Program-made: the position numbers and the translations under genes
Shown: piece after piece, positions 12,213 through 25,259 of the stretch
Numbering within the stretch: position 1 is the first letter of the stretch
Layout: each line of letters starts with the position of its first letter
The notes under the pieces: model-generated
What the model saw: the letters and a program-made list of their open reading frames with translations, nothing else
Told to the model about the DNA's origin: nothing
The model's database searches: none
DNA from: Portulaca oleracea
Taxonomy: Eukaryota > Streptophyta > Magnoliopsida > Caryophyllales > Portulacaceae
Direction: 5' to 3'
NCBI GenBank assembly: GCA_029582165.1
Contig: CM055873.1
Location: 51,662,581 to 51,726,580, forward strand
Length of the DNA: 64,000 bases

Positions 12213-15200
12213 ATGGAGATTGGTGAACACCCCGAGTTTCGAAATCAGGATGAAGAAGTTCTTCCCTCGCTTTTTCAGGTGATCGATCAAGTTTCGGGCT
12301 TTGATTCTGCTGAACAGAATGACAAGTTGTCTGATCAACAAACAGGCTCCCCCTTTCTTAGTCCAACAGTAAAAGTAAGTGGACAATCAATAACATGGTA
12401 ATTTATCTCTTGGGTAACTTTGAATGATTGTGGAAAATGGATCAAGTTGGGCCATTGGGGTCGATTCATTAGTCATGTTACTCATGTAAGATTAGGTCAT
12501 AGTCGGCCATTGAAGTTGTGGGTTGGGTCGGACTTTTTAAGTGACAATGAGTTTTAGCCCATGAGAAACAAGTCATAAAAATTTGTTGTTTAATGTGAAG
12601 TATTACTAATATGTATTTACATAAATTTTTGCATCTAAATTAATATGAAAACTTATTTATTTTGCATGGGGTCGTTGATTGGGTCGATTAGGTTCAACCC
12701 TTTCACTGATTCTTTAACTTAATTAAATGGGTCGACTTGTTAATAACTTGTGACCCTTTAGTGACCTTTTTTATTTGGCCCGACCTGCTTGATCCTGTGG
12801 GAATCCGGCCTATTATGCACCCCCTAATTGAGTGGATCCTTTGCTTGATTCGATAGGGATCCGTTCTATTACGGACCCCTTATTGTGTGGGTTTTTCGGA
12901 ATCAGCATCTCGACAAGCAGAGATGTTTGCCGATGTAAGACTATTTATAAATCTCCCTAGAATCCTGCAAAAGTGGGACCCGGGCCCACACTAAGAACCA
13001 TTGCGCACCCTCTAATCGAGCACATCCTTTGCTTGATTCTGTGGGGATCTGACCCATTTCGCGCCACCTAATCGTGTGGGTCCTTTGGAATCATCTTCTC
13101 TGCAAGCAGAAATGTTTGCCGAGATAAAGCTGCCTACCTATAGATCTCCCTAAAACCCCACAAAAAGCAGGACTCACACTAAGAGTTGTCATTGTTATTG
13201 CTGTTATTGCAAAATTTGAATCATTTCATTCATCAACAACTAACTTCTATGCTTTCAAATGTAACAACCAGGAAACTGAGACACCAGCAGTCCACAGACT
13301 AGCCCACGCTTCATCTTCCCCACCGAACGACATCTCCAGAAGACAATCCATTTCCAGCAGCATGCCATCAACTCCCTTCGGCCATCGCTCTCCAAAGCGA
13401 GTCTTCTTCACCAATGACATGCCAATGACAACCCCATCAACTCCTCATGCTGCCAAATTCCACTCTCAGACAATGACATCCAACTGTGCTCCTAACCAGG
13501 TTCAGTCTGCCAGTGGTAGAAGCACTCCTCAGCACCCAACACCCAAGGTGGCTCGAAACCCCCAGGTGGACCGCCTTAAAGATGCCCGGTTCGACTCCTT
13601 CAAGACATGGTCCGGCAACCTCGAGAGGCAGCTGACGAGACAGCTGACAACGCTGCGAGGAAAAACACCCGTGGAAGAACAGAGATCCGGGCAGCAGCCT
13701 AGGCTTAATGTGGAAGCCGACGCGTTGCCGGTGCATAGGTACTATGATGCCTTGCAGGGGCCGGAGTTGGACACTCTTCGGGTAAGAAAACTAGTATTCA
13801 TTCGCCGTTTTTATGTGACTTTTGAGGTGGTGGCGGAAAATCAATATCACATAAACTTATGGGGTGGTTACTAGGAAAATTACTTAGTATTTTTTACTGA
13901 AGATCAAGTACTCTTTTCGTGTTTCATTTAATGAATGTTAAGGGGGATTTGAATATGAATAATGTGTTATTGGGAGTGTCAGATAATATGATGAGATGAG
14001 AAAAAATAGTTAGGAAGTAAGATTAAATAAAATGGAAGAAGTACATGCTTATTCAGTTATTCTAATATGAGTTTTTTTTTTCCTTTCAATTGCAAAATAT
14101 TTTTCAATTTTTCATATATATCTATGGGTCTCTTAGAAACAACTTTTCATCAGATGTCTATTGAGATAAATCAATCTACAATAAGATCACTTCGAACCCC
14201 ACATCAACGGAATCTAGACTGATTGTTGTTGTTGTAGTTTGTTGTTGTTGTAGTTGTCATGCTGAATGATGTTATTATAATTGTTCATCCATTAGAGGAG
14301 TATGTTGATGACCCCACACGAGATCAACGGGACCCACACTGATTGTTGTTATTATTGTTCTTATATTTGCGCGTTATTTTACAGCCATCGGAGGAGTTGA
14401 TGCTCCCGGAAGATCGGAGATGGCCATTTCTCCTCCGATTCCAAGTTTCCTCCTTCGGTATATGTCTCGGAGTAAGCAGCCAAGCCATCCTATGGAAAAC
14501 CCTAGCAACTTCCCCTTCCACAAGTTTCCTCCACATAGGCCTCATAGTAAACCTAATACTATGGTCCATCTCAGTTGCACTACTACTAGCCGTCACCCTC
14601 ACCTACGCCCTCAAACTCACCCTCTATTTCGAGGCGGTCCGACGAGAGTACTACCACCCTATACGTGTCAACTTCTTCTTCGCCCCCTTCATAACCCTCC
14701 TCTTCCTCGCCCTGGGGGTCCCACCTTCGCTCACAAAAACCCTCCCACACGCGCTTTGGTACGTCCTAATGGTCCCATTCCTATGCCTCGAGCTCAAGAT
14801 CTACGGTCAATGGATGTCGGGGGGTCAAAGGAGGTTGTCAAGGGTGGCTAACCCTTCGAACCATTTGTCGGTTGTAGGGAACTTTGTCGGGGCGTTGTTG
14901 GGTGCTTCTATGGGGCTTAGGGAAGGACCCATCTTCTTCTTCGCGGTTGGGATGGCGCATTATACTGTGTTGTTTGTGACATTGTATCAGAGACTTCCTA
15001 CGAATGAGACATTGCCTAAGGATTTGCATCCTGTGTTTTTCCTGTTTGTTGCGGCTCCTAGTGTCGCGTCTATGGCTTGGGCTAAGCTGCAAGGATCGTT
15101 TAATGATGGGTCGAAGATTGCGTACTTCATTGCGCTGTTTCTGTATTGCTCCTTGGTGAGTGTTCTCAACTTCAATCACGATGTATGGTGACATACATGC

Positions 15201-16255
15201 ACGCAAACTTGCCCTAGCTAGTGTGATCTTTCTGTGATTGTTCTGACTTGTGTTCTGTCATGGTGTGTTTCTTCAGGCTGTTCGGATCAACTTTTTCCGA
15301 GGGTTCAGGTAATTGTTCTCACTAAAGTTCAATCTAAGTTCAGCTGAATAATATAAGTTTAGTTCAGAATAAGTTCAGTCAAATAAAGAACAAACACAAT
15401 TAACTAAGAGGGTTCAAATTGGGGCTTATTCGAGCCCTATGATACAATTTTGACAAAATTTAGGACCTTGTGTAAGTTGTAGCAAATAGAAGCCAATGTG
15501 TCTAACTTGTTATGCCTAGCTATATATTACATATGATTTAGAAGCATGTTCTATTGAACTTATTTTTCCCTAGATAAGTTCAATTCAAAATAAGCTCTGA
15601 CTTCAGATAATCTATGTTCCGAACAACCTAGTCAAAACGGGTTGAAAAGAACAAACATGTTGACCTAGCTAGGAAGGTTCAAACTAGGGCATGTTAGAGC
15701 CATAAGTTACATATGACTGTAGGTGGACTCTCCTTTTGAGCTTATTTTTTCTCAAATAAGTTCAGTTCAGAATAAGTTCGTTCAAACTAGGGCATGTTTG
15801 GTCTCACCATAGGTTACAATATGACCACTAAACCCACAACTACTCCATGCAGGTTCTCCCTAGCCTGGTGGGCCTACACATTCCCCATGACCGGAGCCGC
15901 CATTGCAACCATCAACTACTCGAACGAGGTCACAAACTGGGTGACTCGAACCCTAGCCGTCGCCCTGTCATGCGTGTCTACACTCGTCGTGACATCATTA
16001 CTTGTGACAACCCTACTTCACGCCTTCGTGTACCGGCGGCTGTTCCCCAACGACATCGCCATCGCCATCAGCGACAGGCCGCCCCGGCCCCACAGCAAGT
16101 GGGGGTTCCATCACCTGAGACATGGGAGCTCCGACGACAACGAGATCGAGCAGTACTTGAAGTTCATAGGAAGTGGTGGGAAGGAGGAGGATGATGATGA
16201 TGGGAAGGATCTGGAGTCTTCTGTAGAATCTTGTGAGAGAGAGTGTAGTGGATAA
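12213..16255 (+). CDS. SLAH3: S-type (slow) anion channel, SLAC1-homologue SLAH3-like, copy 2
   Basis: Tandem paralog of the gene at 6176-9417, with the same role: plasma-membrane voltage-weak anion efflux channel. Exons: 12213-12374, 13272-13781, 14385-15155, 15277-15308, 15853-16255; GT-AG introns, continuous frame, 625 residues. The start matches the paralog (MEIGEHPEF versus MEIAGDHPGF). The N-terminal region has a basic R77-R-Q-S80 site and the DSFKTWSGNLERQ and ALPVHRYYDALQGPELDTLR blocks. The 257-residue main channel exon and the 32-nt micro-exon (VRINFFRGF) have exactly the lengths seen in copy 1. Copy 2 carries an extra 897-bp coding intron (12375-13271) in the N-terminal region, holding SINE-like sequence. 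The acidic tail has a run of aspartates/glutamates. Family is certain; the exact SLAH number is inferred. Confidence 0.93.
13100..13212 (+). repeat. SINE-like 3' fragment in SLAH copy-2 intron 1
   Basis: The order AAAGCTGCCTACCTATAGATCT, CCCTAAAACCCCACA, GGACTCACACT, then a GTTGTCATTGTTATTGCTG tail resembles the 3' half of TS-type plant SINEs, which end in a degenerate TTG repeat. A weaker parallel copy with the same GCAGARATGTTTGCCGA phrase starts near 12915. This is recognition by pattern only. Confidence 0.45.
14150..14365 (+). repeat. Two SINE-like 3' fragments with TTG tails in SLAH copy-2 intron 2
   Basis: AACCCCACATCAACGGAATCTAGACTG followed by (TTG)n at about 14222-14257, then a second GACCCCACACGAGATCAACGGGACCCACACTG followed by TTGTTGTTATTATTG at about 14341. 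Both end like TS-type SINEs and are direct copies of each other. They lie just upstream of the acceptor at 14384. Confidence 0.45.
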
Positions 16256-18518
16256 TGGAATGTTCCGGAATGTTCTGGAATGTTCTGTGGCTTGAGTCTT
16301 GCAGTGTAGAAGCTGTGTGAGTAGATGTATGTGACTGAGGAAGTATGATGTTGAAAATGAGGTGTTTATTACAACAGCTTTGAAGCTGTATGTATATTGT
16401 ATAGTCTACCATATAATGTTGAACCTTCTTCATTTGATCTTTTTTTCTTATTTTGTGGGAAAAGTATATTCATTCTTTTGAAAATGGTTCTGCATGCCTA
16501 GAAAAACATGAAGGTTTTTGTATCACATAGACTGAACAAACTACTTAGTCATGTTTAAGACGGTCAAAAAATTGTCTGACCTAAAAATTCGGTTTCGTAA
16601 CATCGAAAAAATCGGTTACGAATATAGGCTTTTGTCTGAATTTTTATTTTTTATATTGACTAATTAAAGTGGAAATCAAAACATATATTTTTTAGAATTC
16701 TGTTGTCTCATTCCGATTTGGATCCAATTTATATTTGTCTGAAATGTCTAACTAAAAAAAACTCAGAAAAAAAAGGTAATGGACATCAAATTTTCGGTCA
16801 GTGTCCGCTTCATTCGGGTTTGAAATAGCCCAAACTCGAATTTCAGGCCCATACTCATTTGCAACTAGTTTGACCCACTTTGTCACAAACTAGAATTTTA
16901 GGCCCATATCCATTTGCTTCAAAGGACCCAAGCCATTTAGGAGACAAATATCTAATGAAATAATTAATTTGTATACCTATCAACTAGAAGGTATTGTCTT
17001 TGGTTGGTTCAAATATTTCAATATTTGTTCTCTATTATATAATCATGTAATATATACTGCATGTATTTGGAATTTATACTCCATATATTTAATAGTGAAC
17101 AATTACGTACAAGAGTAAACAAACTAATATATGCAAGTGAACAATAACTTTATTTGAAGCATAAACTCTAAGAATCTTATTGAGGTTACAGTAATTGTAT
17201 ACAATTTTGAATACAAATTTTGTGAAAAGGAAAGAGTCTATAATAAATAGTTGAACAAAATTACCTAAAACTATAGGGGAAAAAACAACTTCGAAAGCTC
17301 ATTTTAATCTTAACTTGGAATGAAATTTTACTATTTGTTGTGTTTCTAAATGAGGTGTAAAGTATGTTAAATCTTACAACATGTACAATTAAAGTAGACA
17401 TGACTTATCATTATAAACTTAGAACAAACAAACCAACAAAGTTTCATGAAATGTCAAAAGAGAATCAGATTTTGTATTATTGCTGCCAAAATCTTTGATT
17501 GCTCATTTTATAAATTGAAGAACAACTTTTATACAACATTTGCCGACTGTCCCTACTAATCTCCTATTTTCTTGAAGGATTTAGTGAGGGTCCATTTTAT
17601 GTTTCGGGGTTATTCGGTCCATTTTTTTAAAGTTAAAGCTCAAAAATAGTGAAATCCGGTCAATTTTAAATTGAAAATCTACATAGTATTTGATTCAGTT
17701 TAGTTTAAACTCATTCATCTAGTCGTGTCAAATATACTTTACATTATAGTTGGGTCTTCATTGCTTGATTTCTATAATTTTGAGTTTCAATTAATGTCTG
17801 AATATGACTCAATAAACACTCTTAATTCTAATTTTTTAATGTATTAAATGTCATATATTATGGTGGTTGTCTTGATATTTTCTAAAATCCGTATGCTTCT
17901 ATAATTCTCTCGTCACATGTATGATGAATTAATGTCATAATTTATGGTTGTCATGATACTTTATATGGAGAGTGACAAGGAAATTCAACTCAATCAATCT
18001 AGTGTATGTAATGTCAATTCCATGAAAAAGAAAAGACCTACATTACATATTACTTACATATATACATACAATCTAGAGAGCCAATTTGTACTTGAATTTC
18101 AAAACATAATAACATTTGTATATGATTAGAACCTTTCATTTATTTCAAATTCAAAGGTGATAATAAATGCTACAAAATATAATATAACTAAAAAATGAGA
18201 AAAAATACAAATAAGACCCAATGTGCATAAATCATAATGTTAACTACTCAAGTAAGACATCACTATCCCAATGTATATTTCATGTATATGCATGATTGAT
18301 TGATTTCTATAATGTGTCTAAATTAAATGTTCAAATGTCACAAATTAAAAGTGAGAACTTGTATGAATTAACTAACTTTTTTTTAAAAATAATGTATATT
18401 TCATATATACATATCAAATTAATAACTCAAAAAAAGTCATAATTATGATTTTGAATTTTGCACATTCGTATAAATTTAGTTAAGTGACATTCACTAATAT
18501 AATAACTTCAATCATTGT

Positions 18519-18743
18519 GGAGAGTTTGGTAAAAACTCAAGGAAAATTTTTCCCGAAGAAAACTCATGGGAAGTTTTCCATGGGAAAAATTTCTCTTTAT
18601 CTCCCCCTAAAGGAAATTTTCCCTAGGAAAATGTAGGAAGTAAATTTTTTTCCGCGGTCAACTTACATCCAAACATGAGAAAAATAAGTCAATTTGGAAA
18701 AATTGACCATTTCCCCGGGGTTATTGACCCACCAAACTCACCC
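18519..18743. mobile_element. MITE, same family as 10659-10854
   Basis: It begins GGAGAGTTTGGTAAA and ends CCCACCAAACTCACCC, complement GGGTGAGTTTGGTGGG, an imperfect terminal inverted repeat. The interior shares GGAAAATTTTTCCC, CATCCAAACATGAGAAAAATA and AAAAATTGACCATTTCCCC with the element in the SLAH spacer. No clear target duplication is left. Confidence 0.65.
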
Positions 18744-21476
18744 TATGTTTTTTTAAGGGGTCCCAAATATTTAAGTTTATACATATAATATCAATATATA
18801 TTTGGATGTCCATGATCATAATTAACAACATTATTATTCTAAAAGTCTACTTTCACATCCAATTCAAAATCCCACAAAAATTGAACAAAAAATCCTCATC
18901 AATTTGTCAAGAGTACATAGATATTTGGGGACCCATAATTTGTCATCATTTTAGATCTTGAATTTAGCAACTCCACATACTCAACAATGCAAATAAAAGA
19001 AGCAACACCCATATATATAATTGCAACTTGGACACATACACTATAAATACTTAAACAATGACAAGAGAATGAATGTAAACTACAAATTAAACAAAACAAA
19101 AATGGACATTAATTTAGACCAATAATCTCCTTGGTCCCCTACAAAACAAGCACATTATTAGGTGGAAAAAACTAATTATCCCTTTACATATTGTTTTCCC
19201 CTACACAAGAAACCACAAACAAGGTAGATAAGCAATAAGAAAATGCACAACAAAAGACAAAGGCAAATGTTATGGGTGTTTTTGGAGTATGTGAGTGCAA
19301 AGTTTGTCTATGTCTCCTAATCTTGCTAGCTTGTTCAAATGTAAGACAAGATTTAGGCTCATTGTTCTTTCAAATTCTAGCCCTAAAAAACACACACTTC
19401 ATCTGATTTCCATGGGGACGTGTCGGGGCGTGAATATGATGTAATTGTTGTTGCTATTGTTCGTCGTCTTGGAATGATCGATTAGGATGCATTTCATTGG
19501 GTTATTTTGTTGGAAAGTTAGTTAAGTTTTTCAGTTGATCAAAGTCTTTTATGTTTTATTGTATTTGGTGGTTGCACCTCTTCCTTATTAAGGTCAAATC
19601 TCAATATTCCTTGGTTGTTAACTAAAATATCAGCTTATCTGTCAGTCGACAAATCAGGTGCTCAGTTGAAAGCTATGAAACAAGTTAGCAATAGTCCAAA
19701 ACTGGTTAAATATTTTCTTTTTAGGCTTTTGCCGCTCATAGGAAGTTTAGCGGGCTAGAGTATCACCTGCTTCCTAGGGCCGAGAGCCTCGTTCATGTGT
19801 AGGCAACACTATATAATAGGTCTCTTTTTTTAAATCTTTCTTGTTCTTCTTTATAGAATGAGACTAACCAGAGAGATAAAGAGTTGGTGAATGAGAAAAT
19901 TCTCATTTAGGATCTATAAATTCACACTCAAACTCATAATTTGTTTTTCAGAGACAACAAAAAGATTTCCCAAAATTCTACGAAACGCGGCCTTAGTGAG
20001 TTACATACATAAGCCAAGAGGCGTCAAAGAAACTCAAACCACTATTTATTCTTTGCTTTTGTTCTTCTTAATTGATGTGAAGGAGGGACCATATATGGCT
20101 TTGAAAGTAATAAATGCATTAATTTGGATGTGATGGATGGCTAGATGAATGTTGAACAAGTAAATGTTTGTGGGTGAGAAATTTCGTAGGAACAAAGCTA
20201 TATCTTCATATATAATTTGTCTCTTTGTATATTCATCAAAGTAGTAAGGTAGAGTTGATTTTTAGAAGGGTTATGATAGGATTAGACTAATCATTCTCTT
20301 GATGTGTTTTAATGGAGGAGATTTTGTCGGTAAACAATGTCCCATTTGAAATGCCTTCATGATTAACAAGATTGTACTAGTATTAGAAGTTTTATGCCTA
20401 ATGATTATATTTGTATCTGTCACTTAGGTTAATACGCGCGTTAGTCAGACTTTGAGAATTTTAACCATTAGTTTTATACCTAATAACTAAACCCTAAACT
20501 TTAAAAGTTGTATATCCCGTGAATTTTCGCAACCTTAATTTTATCATAATCTTGCAAAATGACAATTAAAAAAAAGGGAGGGGATACTTTGGGAAGTCAT
20601 CCAATATTGCTCAAAATTTTCTTTCATTGTTTAGTGCTTGAAACTTGTAAGAGAAGCCCTTTTCTAATTAATTATTCATATATAGAATTAAATCCCATTC
20701 TTGAAGCACAAAATTAGGTGATTAGGTATTTGATGGCTAGAAATAGACTAAACATAGCCTTAAAACATGATTAGGATTCCTTGTGTTTGGATGGTGGTGG
20801 ACCATAGATTGAGTCAACAAGTTTCTCCTTTCCTTCAATTCTTTTTCATTTAGAATTTAGGGAAAAGGGGGAGAATATTATGACATATGGGATTGGGAAG
20901 TACAAACCTACTCAATATAATTGTTGCACCATCATATTCACACCCCAACACCCAAAAAAAAAAAAGAAAGAAAAAAGCAATTAAAAAATAAAAGGAAGAA
21001 TATAAAGAGAAAGGATTATGGCATTCACTTGTATAATTTGCATTTGACAAAATCAAGCATATAGGTGACTAAGTATAAGATAAATAATGATATTAAAGAG
21101 TTATTTCTACAAATAATTAAGAGATTAGGAAATTTTTAATTAGAAAGGGTATTTTAGTTTCAAAAACATATTGCAATACAATTCAATATAAGAGATAATA
21201 AAAAAAATGTCTTCTAATCTCAAGCTAATAGTCACAAACAAATTTGTCTGTCCATGGTCTACCACATCCATATTTGATAATTGGTGTTCCATTTCATACC
21301 AATTTGTCAAGTTTGACTAGGTTAGTATGGCACCAATTAATGACTTTGACTTATTCTTGCATAATTAAAAAAAGAATGGTATCATATTTGTTGGCTTAAG
21401 AAATTAGTGAGATCCAAGGTTATGAATGAATCTAGTTAACTAGTTAAAATTAACACTTAAATTTTCAAGTTATCTA

Positions 21477-21663
21477 ACAGGGTAACCCGATGCACAGAGC
21501 GTTCCCGCAAGCAGTGGTCTGAGGAAAGGTCCCACCACAAATGTGTAATATATGCAAACCTCCTCCTCCTTGCATTTCTACAAGAGGCTGCTTTCAGAAC
21601 TCGAACTTGAGGCCTCACGATCACATGACAATAACTTAACCGTTCAACCAAAACTCTCCTTCA
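21477..21663 (-). mobile_element. tRNA-derived SINE, Au-type
   Basis: Read on the minus strand it shows a weak box A region (TTGGTTGAACGGTTAAG), a good RNA polymerase III box B (AGTTCGAGTTC; consensus GGTTCGANTCC), a CTTGTAGAAATGCAAGGAGG block, a TGGGACCTTTCCTCAGACCACT block and the distal CATCGGGTTACCC. This order and wording match the widespread angiosperm Au SINE family. It is diverged and so an old insertion. A 3' poly-T tail and target duplication were not clear. Confidence 0.75.
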
Positions 21664-22508
21664 AAAATGTAGTGAACATGGATCGAACACACGACCTTCA
21701 GATCTTTAGTCTGACATCTCGCAACTTGAAAGTTATTTAACAAGAAATTCAAAAATCTAAATCATCAAAGTTAAGTTTAATAAGGATTTGATTTCAATGT
21801 GAACTAAACCCAATTTAGAGCAATATAGTTTTGTTGAGGGTTAGAGCAGTATAGTTCAACTCATCCTGGTAATGTTAAACAAGATCTCATCTTTGTTAAA
21901 AATAAAATCATTTTCGAAGTTTCAGCAACCATCATTATATAAATTATTCTTGCTTCAAATTTTATTAAACTTTTTTGGTTATTTGATTCCACACATCTGC
22001 CATACAATAGCAACTTCTTCATTAGAAGCAAAAGTTTATAGCAAATTTGCTAATCAAGATCAAACTATACAGCTATAAGATCTCATGAGAAAATGAAGGA
22101 CTTCTTTTTTATTTTTTTTTTGCTTTAAGCTTCTTTCACATCTTCCGTAACTTACACCATAAATCTACAGATAATAGACGCAAAAAAAGAGAAGGAAACG
22201 AGACACCACCAATGTTGTCTCGCTTTCTTGTCTTTGCAAATTACATCTGTAATATGATAGCAACTTCATCAGAAGTAAAAAATTTATAGCAAAATAATGC
22301 TAATAAGATCAACATACACAACTATAAGATCACATCAAGAAGAGAGCTTTTTTTTTTTTCTTTTTTTCGCTTTCTTTCACACCTTCCATAGCTCGGACCA
22401 TGAATTTACACACAATGGAAGCAAAAAGAGTTTGTATGATCCCAGAATTAGCTCCTATGTTCTTCACTGTCTTCTACCCGGGTTTTCTTCTGTATGTACA
22501 CACAAAAC

Positions 22509-23210
22509 TCACATACCAATCGACCGTTTACAGTGAAGAACCGCCTCCTGAATCGACCCTTCAGACTTGAACGACATCCTGAAATCCCCAGGACACGACC
22601 CGACACTCGTTCTAGGTGGCGAAAACGATGATCTGCAGCTGTTTTTCAATGCCCACATCCTCTTATCACCTCCTCTATTCCTCCTCCCCTTTGATCTACA
22701 CCTCCTGATTTTCTCCAACAAAGGGTACATGAATTGCAAGTATTTCTCGATCGTCTTCCTAGACAGCAAACTCCTGCATCGCCTCAACGAAGAACATCGA
22801 AACTTTCTGACATCCGATGACAACGAAGAAGAAGAAGACCCAGAAGACGAAGAAGAAGAAGAAACTCTTCTTGGGTGTACACTAGGGCTACAACCCACAG
22901 ATTTCGACGATGAGCTTCCGAAAAGAGGCAAAAGCAGGCCATTGCTGAAGAGCTCATCAGCATGAACAATTAACCCATCGTATTCTTCCGAACACGGGAG
23001 CTCAAAGTCGAAATCTTTGCCCAGAATTTTGAACCGCTTCGATGGGGGCATGTTTGGGTCCATTTCAATGAAGGAAGCCTCATCAGAGGATGAATCAAGT
23101 GCAGCCCTAAATGACTCACTGATGAGTTCTAGGGAGGGTTTTAGGTCTGGGATCCAACTGTATGAGAAACTGTCTATGGAAAGAGATTGTGGGGTTTCTA
23201 CAATAGCCAT
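22509..23210 (-). CDS. MAKR6: Probable membrane-associated kinase regulator 6 (MAKR6-like)
   Basis: Single-exon gene, 233 residues. MAKR proteins are BKI1-related, largely disordered plasma-membrane-associated adaptors that bind and tune leucine-rich-repeat receptor kinases. Visible features are the N-terminal MAIVETPQSLSIDSFSYSW block and the FEF-type acidic core around residues 55-75, then a long serine run in the middle (SSSSSSSGSSSSS). Next come a basic patch (RKFRCSSLRRCRSLLSRK), the conserved IEKYLQFMYPLLEKIRR segment, and a C-terminal AVLHCKRSI that is diagnostic of MAKR2/5/6-type proteins. The open frame extends upstream of this ATG, but the upstream 88 residues look like untranslated sequence, so the MAIVETP start is chosen. 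Assignment to the MAKR6 subclass is inferred from the overall motif order. Confidence 0.85.
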   Translation of the reverse strand: MAIVETPQSLSIDSFSYSWIPDLKPSLELISESFRAALDSSSDEASFIEMDPNMPPSKRFKILGKDFDFELPCSEEYDGLIVHADELFSNGLLLPLFGSSSSKSVGCSPSVHPRRVSSSSSSSGSSSSSLSSDVRKFRCSSLRRCRSLLSRKTIEKYLQFMYPLLEKIRRCRSKGRRNRGGDKRMWALKNSCRSSFSPPRTSVGSCPGDFRMSFKSEGSIQEAVLHCKRSIGM

Positions 23211-23301
23211 TTTTGTGTTTTGAGGAGGGTGAAGGAAGAGAGGACAGAGATTATAATATGCAGCTGAAGATATACTGCATGCTATAAAATACACTTGAGA
23301 C

Positions 23302-23317
23302 ATATATATATAGATAT
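23302..23317 (-). promoter_or_regulatory. Possible TATA box of the MAKR6-like gene
   Basis: A CTATATATATATG run on the minus strand, about 95 nt upstream of the MAIVETP start codon. Position and composition fit a TATA box, but the area is AT-rich so chance cannot be excluded. Confidence 0.35.
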
Positions 23318-23668
23318 AGATACACAAAACATACTTAACAAACAGCAGGAAGAATAGGCAATAATTTAAGGGATGGTCTGACAAGAGACAATGGGTGTTA
23401 ATGATTTGAAAAAGAAAGGGAAAAAAGAAACAGAATATTGCAACCCCACATGCACCCACCATTGGATGTGACATTAAGACTTCAGCATCTTTACTACAGT
23501 AGTAGTTTATGTTTGATCAATTTTTTTTTCTTTATTTATACATTACGGTTTGTTCACGTTTCTGTCATTGGGGTGTTTTTATTTCCTCTATTATATGAAT
23601 GGAAAGTACCTAGGGAATATGGTTTGGTAGCTAATAGTATGCCTAGTTCAATGTACTACTAGTCAAAA

Positions 23669-23945
23669 CCGAGTCGAAATCCAAATCCAATACCCCAAAA
23701 GTCCGCTACAACATCGGCAACAACTCTCACTGTGGGTCCCACTCTCGTGGGTTTGGGTAGATTCAAGTGAAGTCAGTCTTATCTCGACAAACAATCAAAA
23801 TCTAATACCCGAAAAGTCTTATTGCATAGGCACGAAATCAAGTGACCAACACCAGCAACAACTCCCAATGTGAGTCTCACTCTCTTGGGTTTGGGTAGAT
23901 CCAAGTGAAGTCGGTCTTACCTCGACAAACAATCAAGTGATCAAC
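23669..23945 (-). repeat. Tandem pair of SINE-like 3' fragments, about 139-bp period
   Basis: CAACAACTCYCA, CTCTYGTGGGTTTGGGTAGATYCAAGTGAAGTC and TCGACAAACAATCAA occur twice, 139 bp apart. Read on the minus strand each copy goes GACTTCACTTGG, CCCAAACCCA, GTGRGACYCACA, then GTTGTTGC repeats, like the TTG-tailed ends in the SLAH introns. Confidence 0.55.
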
Positions 23946-24917
23946 ATCGATAAAGCTATAATATACAGTGCTTAGGTAGAAATGAGAAAAGGTTCATGTA
24001 TGCTACAAAAAGTTATTCAAAGTTGTCATCTGTTCAACCGAATATGATAAGACACTCATTGAAGTCCTATCTTTTCAACTTTTTTCACAATACCAACATT
24101 ACTTAATCAGTTTGATTATATTGCTGATTATAAGTCATAAGTCATAACCTTTTGTTTGTGCCAGTCATTGGTGGAATTTGTGTCAATGATTCCTAACTTC
24201 AAAGACAATTTTGAGGGGATGATCTCATCACCTTACAATAAAAAACACAACCACTGCACAGAAATTTGAACAAGGATATATACCAACATGTCATGCTCCA
24301 CTAATACTGGTGTTCTAGGTAGAATAACAAAGAAAAAGATTGAACCTTGAATTTTGGCATATATACTGAGACTGCTACATATTCAACCTACACAACTTCC
24401 GAAAACCGAGCAGCAATCAAGGTTTACTCTTGCAAGCATCTAAACATTTGACAAATCATAAAACCGGGCTGAGTTTATTTTCATGCTTACTTCAGGACCT
24501 AACAATGTCGACTTTCACAAGAAAACTACTTTGATCAATTCAGAAGGAAGAATATGAGGAAAAAGTTGGGGTGTTGGGATTAGGTATGAACAATCAGTAT
24601 TAAGTTCTAATACACACAACTTTAGCTCTTTTCTAATCAATTATTTTAATTCTAAGAAACCTCAACCAGTGGATCAAACTATCCAACCAGGACAGGCTGC
24701 TATGGACACCCAATTGCAATGAAATATATCCTAGGATGCCTCTATTATGATGAATTAGCATATTCTCCTTTGTTGGTAAGAAGTATGAAAAGAGAGGGAA
24801 AATCAGTATTCTCTTGGTAAGAAGAAGAAGAGATTAGATTTTTGCATACACAGCTGTCAGATGTGCTTGAAATCCTGATTTTTCTCACAAACAAGAGGTA
24901 GTTTAGAAATGTACTCT

Positions 24918-25174
24918 TACTCCGTCCGTAATTATCTGCCCACTTAACTAACATCCCATGTCCCAGATTATTTGTCATTTTACATTTCTAAAATAAATTT
25001 ACCAATTTTACCCCATAAAAAAACAACTCTCAAAATAACTTTCTAATAACATTTTAGGGGCAATTTAGTCATTTTAGTATTTTTCCCCCTAATAATCACA
25101 CACGGATAAATTGTGTTGGTTTTGGTCCTCCGTCTTCCTCCCTAAACATTGGTTAATCAGGGATGGAGGGAGTA
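24918..25174. mobile_element. Stowaway-like MITE, about 257 bp
   Basis: The ends are TACTCCGTCCGTAATTATC and GGGATGGAGGGAGTA (complement TACTCCCTCCATCCC), the typical Tc1/mariner Stowaway terminus with a TA target. The interior is AT-rich and non-coding. Confidence 0.7.
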
Positions 25175-25259
25175 ATTCTCTTCGTGTTTCCCCTGGGAGG
25201 TTGTTCATGATGTTCTTGTTGGGAGTAATTCTCTCTTGAAATCTCCATTCTTGTTTCAA

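Larger units (their letters stand above)
16256..22508. other. Gene-free region of about 6.2 kb
   Basis: No convincing coding region on either strand. Open frames are short, AT-driven and domain-free. It contains a MITE (18519-18743), a tRNA-derived SINE (21477-21663) and diffuse AT-rich DNA. The segment 19260-20130 is somewhat less AT-rich but shows no coding bias that I can recognise. Confidence 0.65.
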
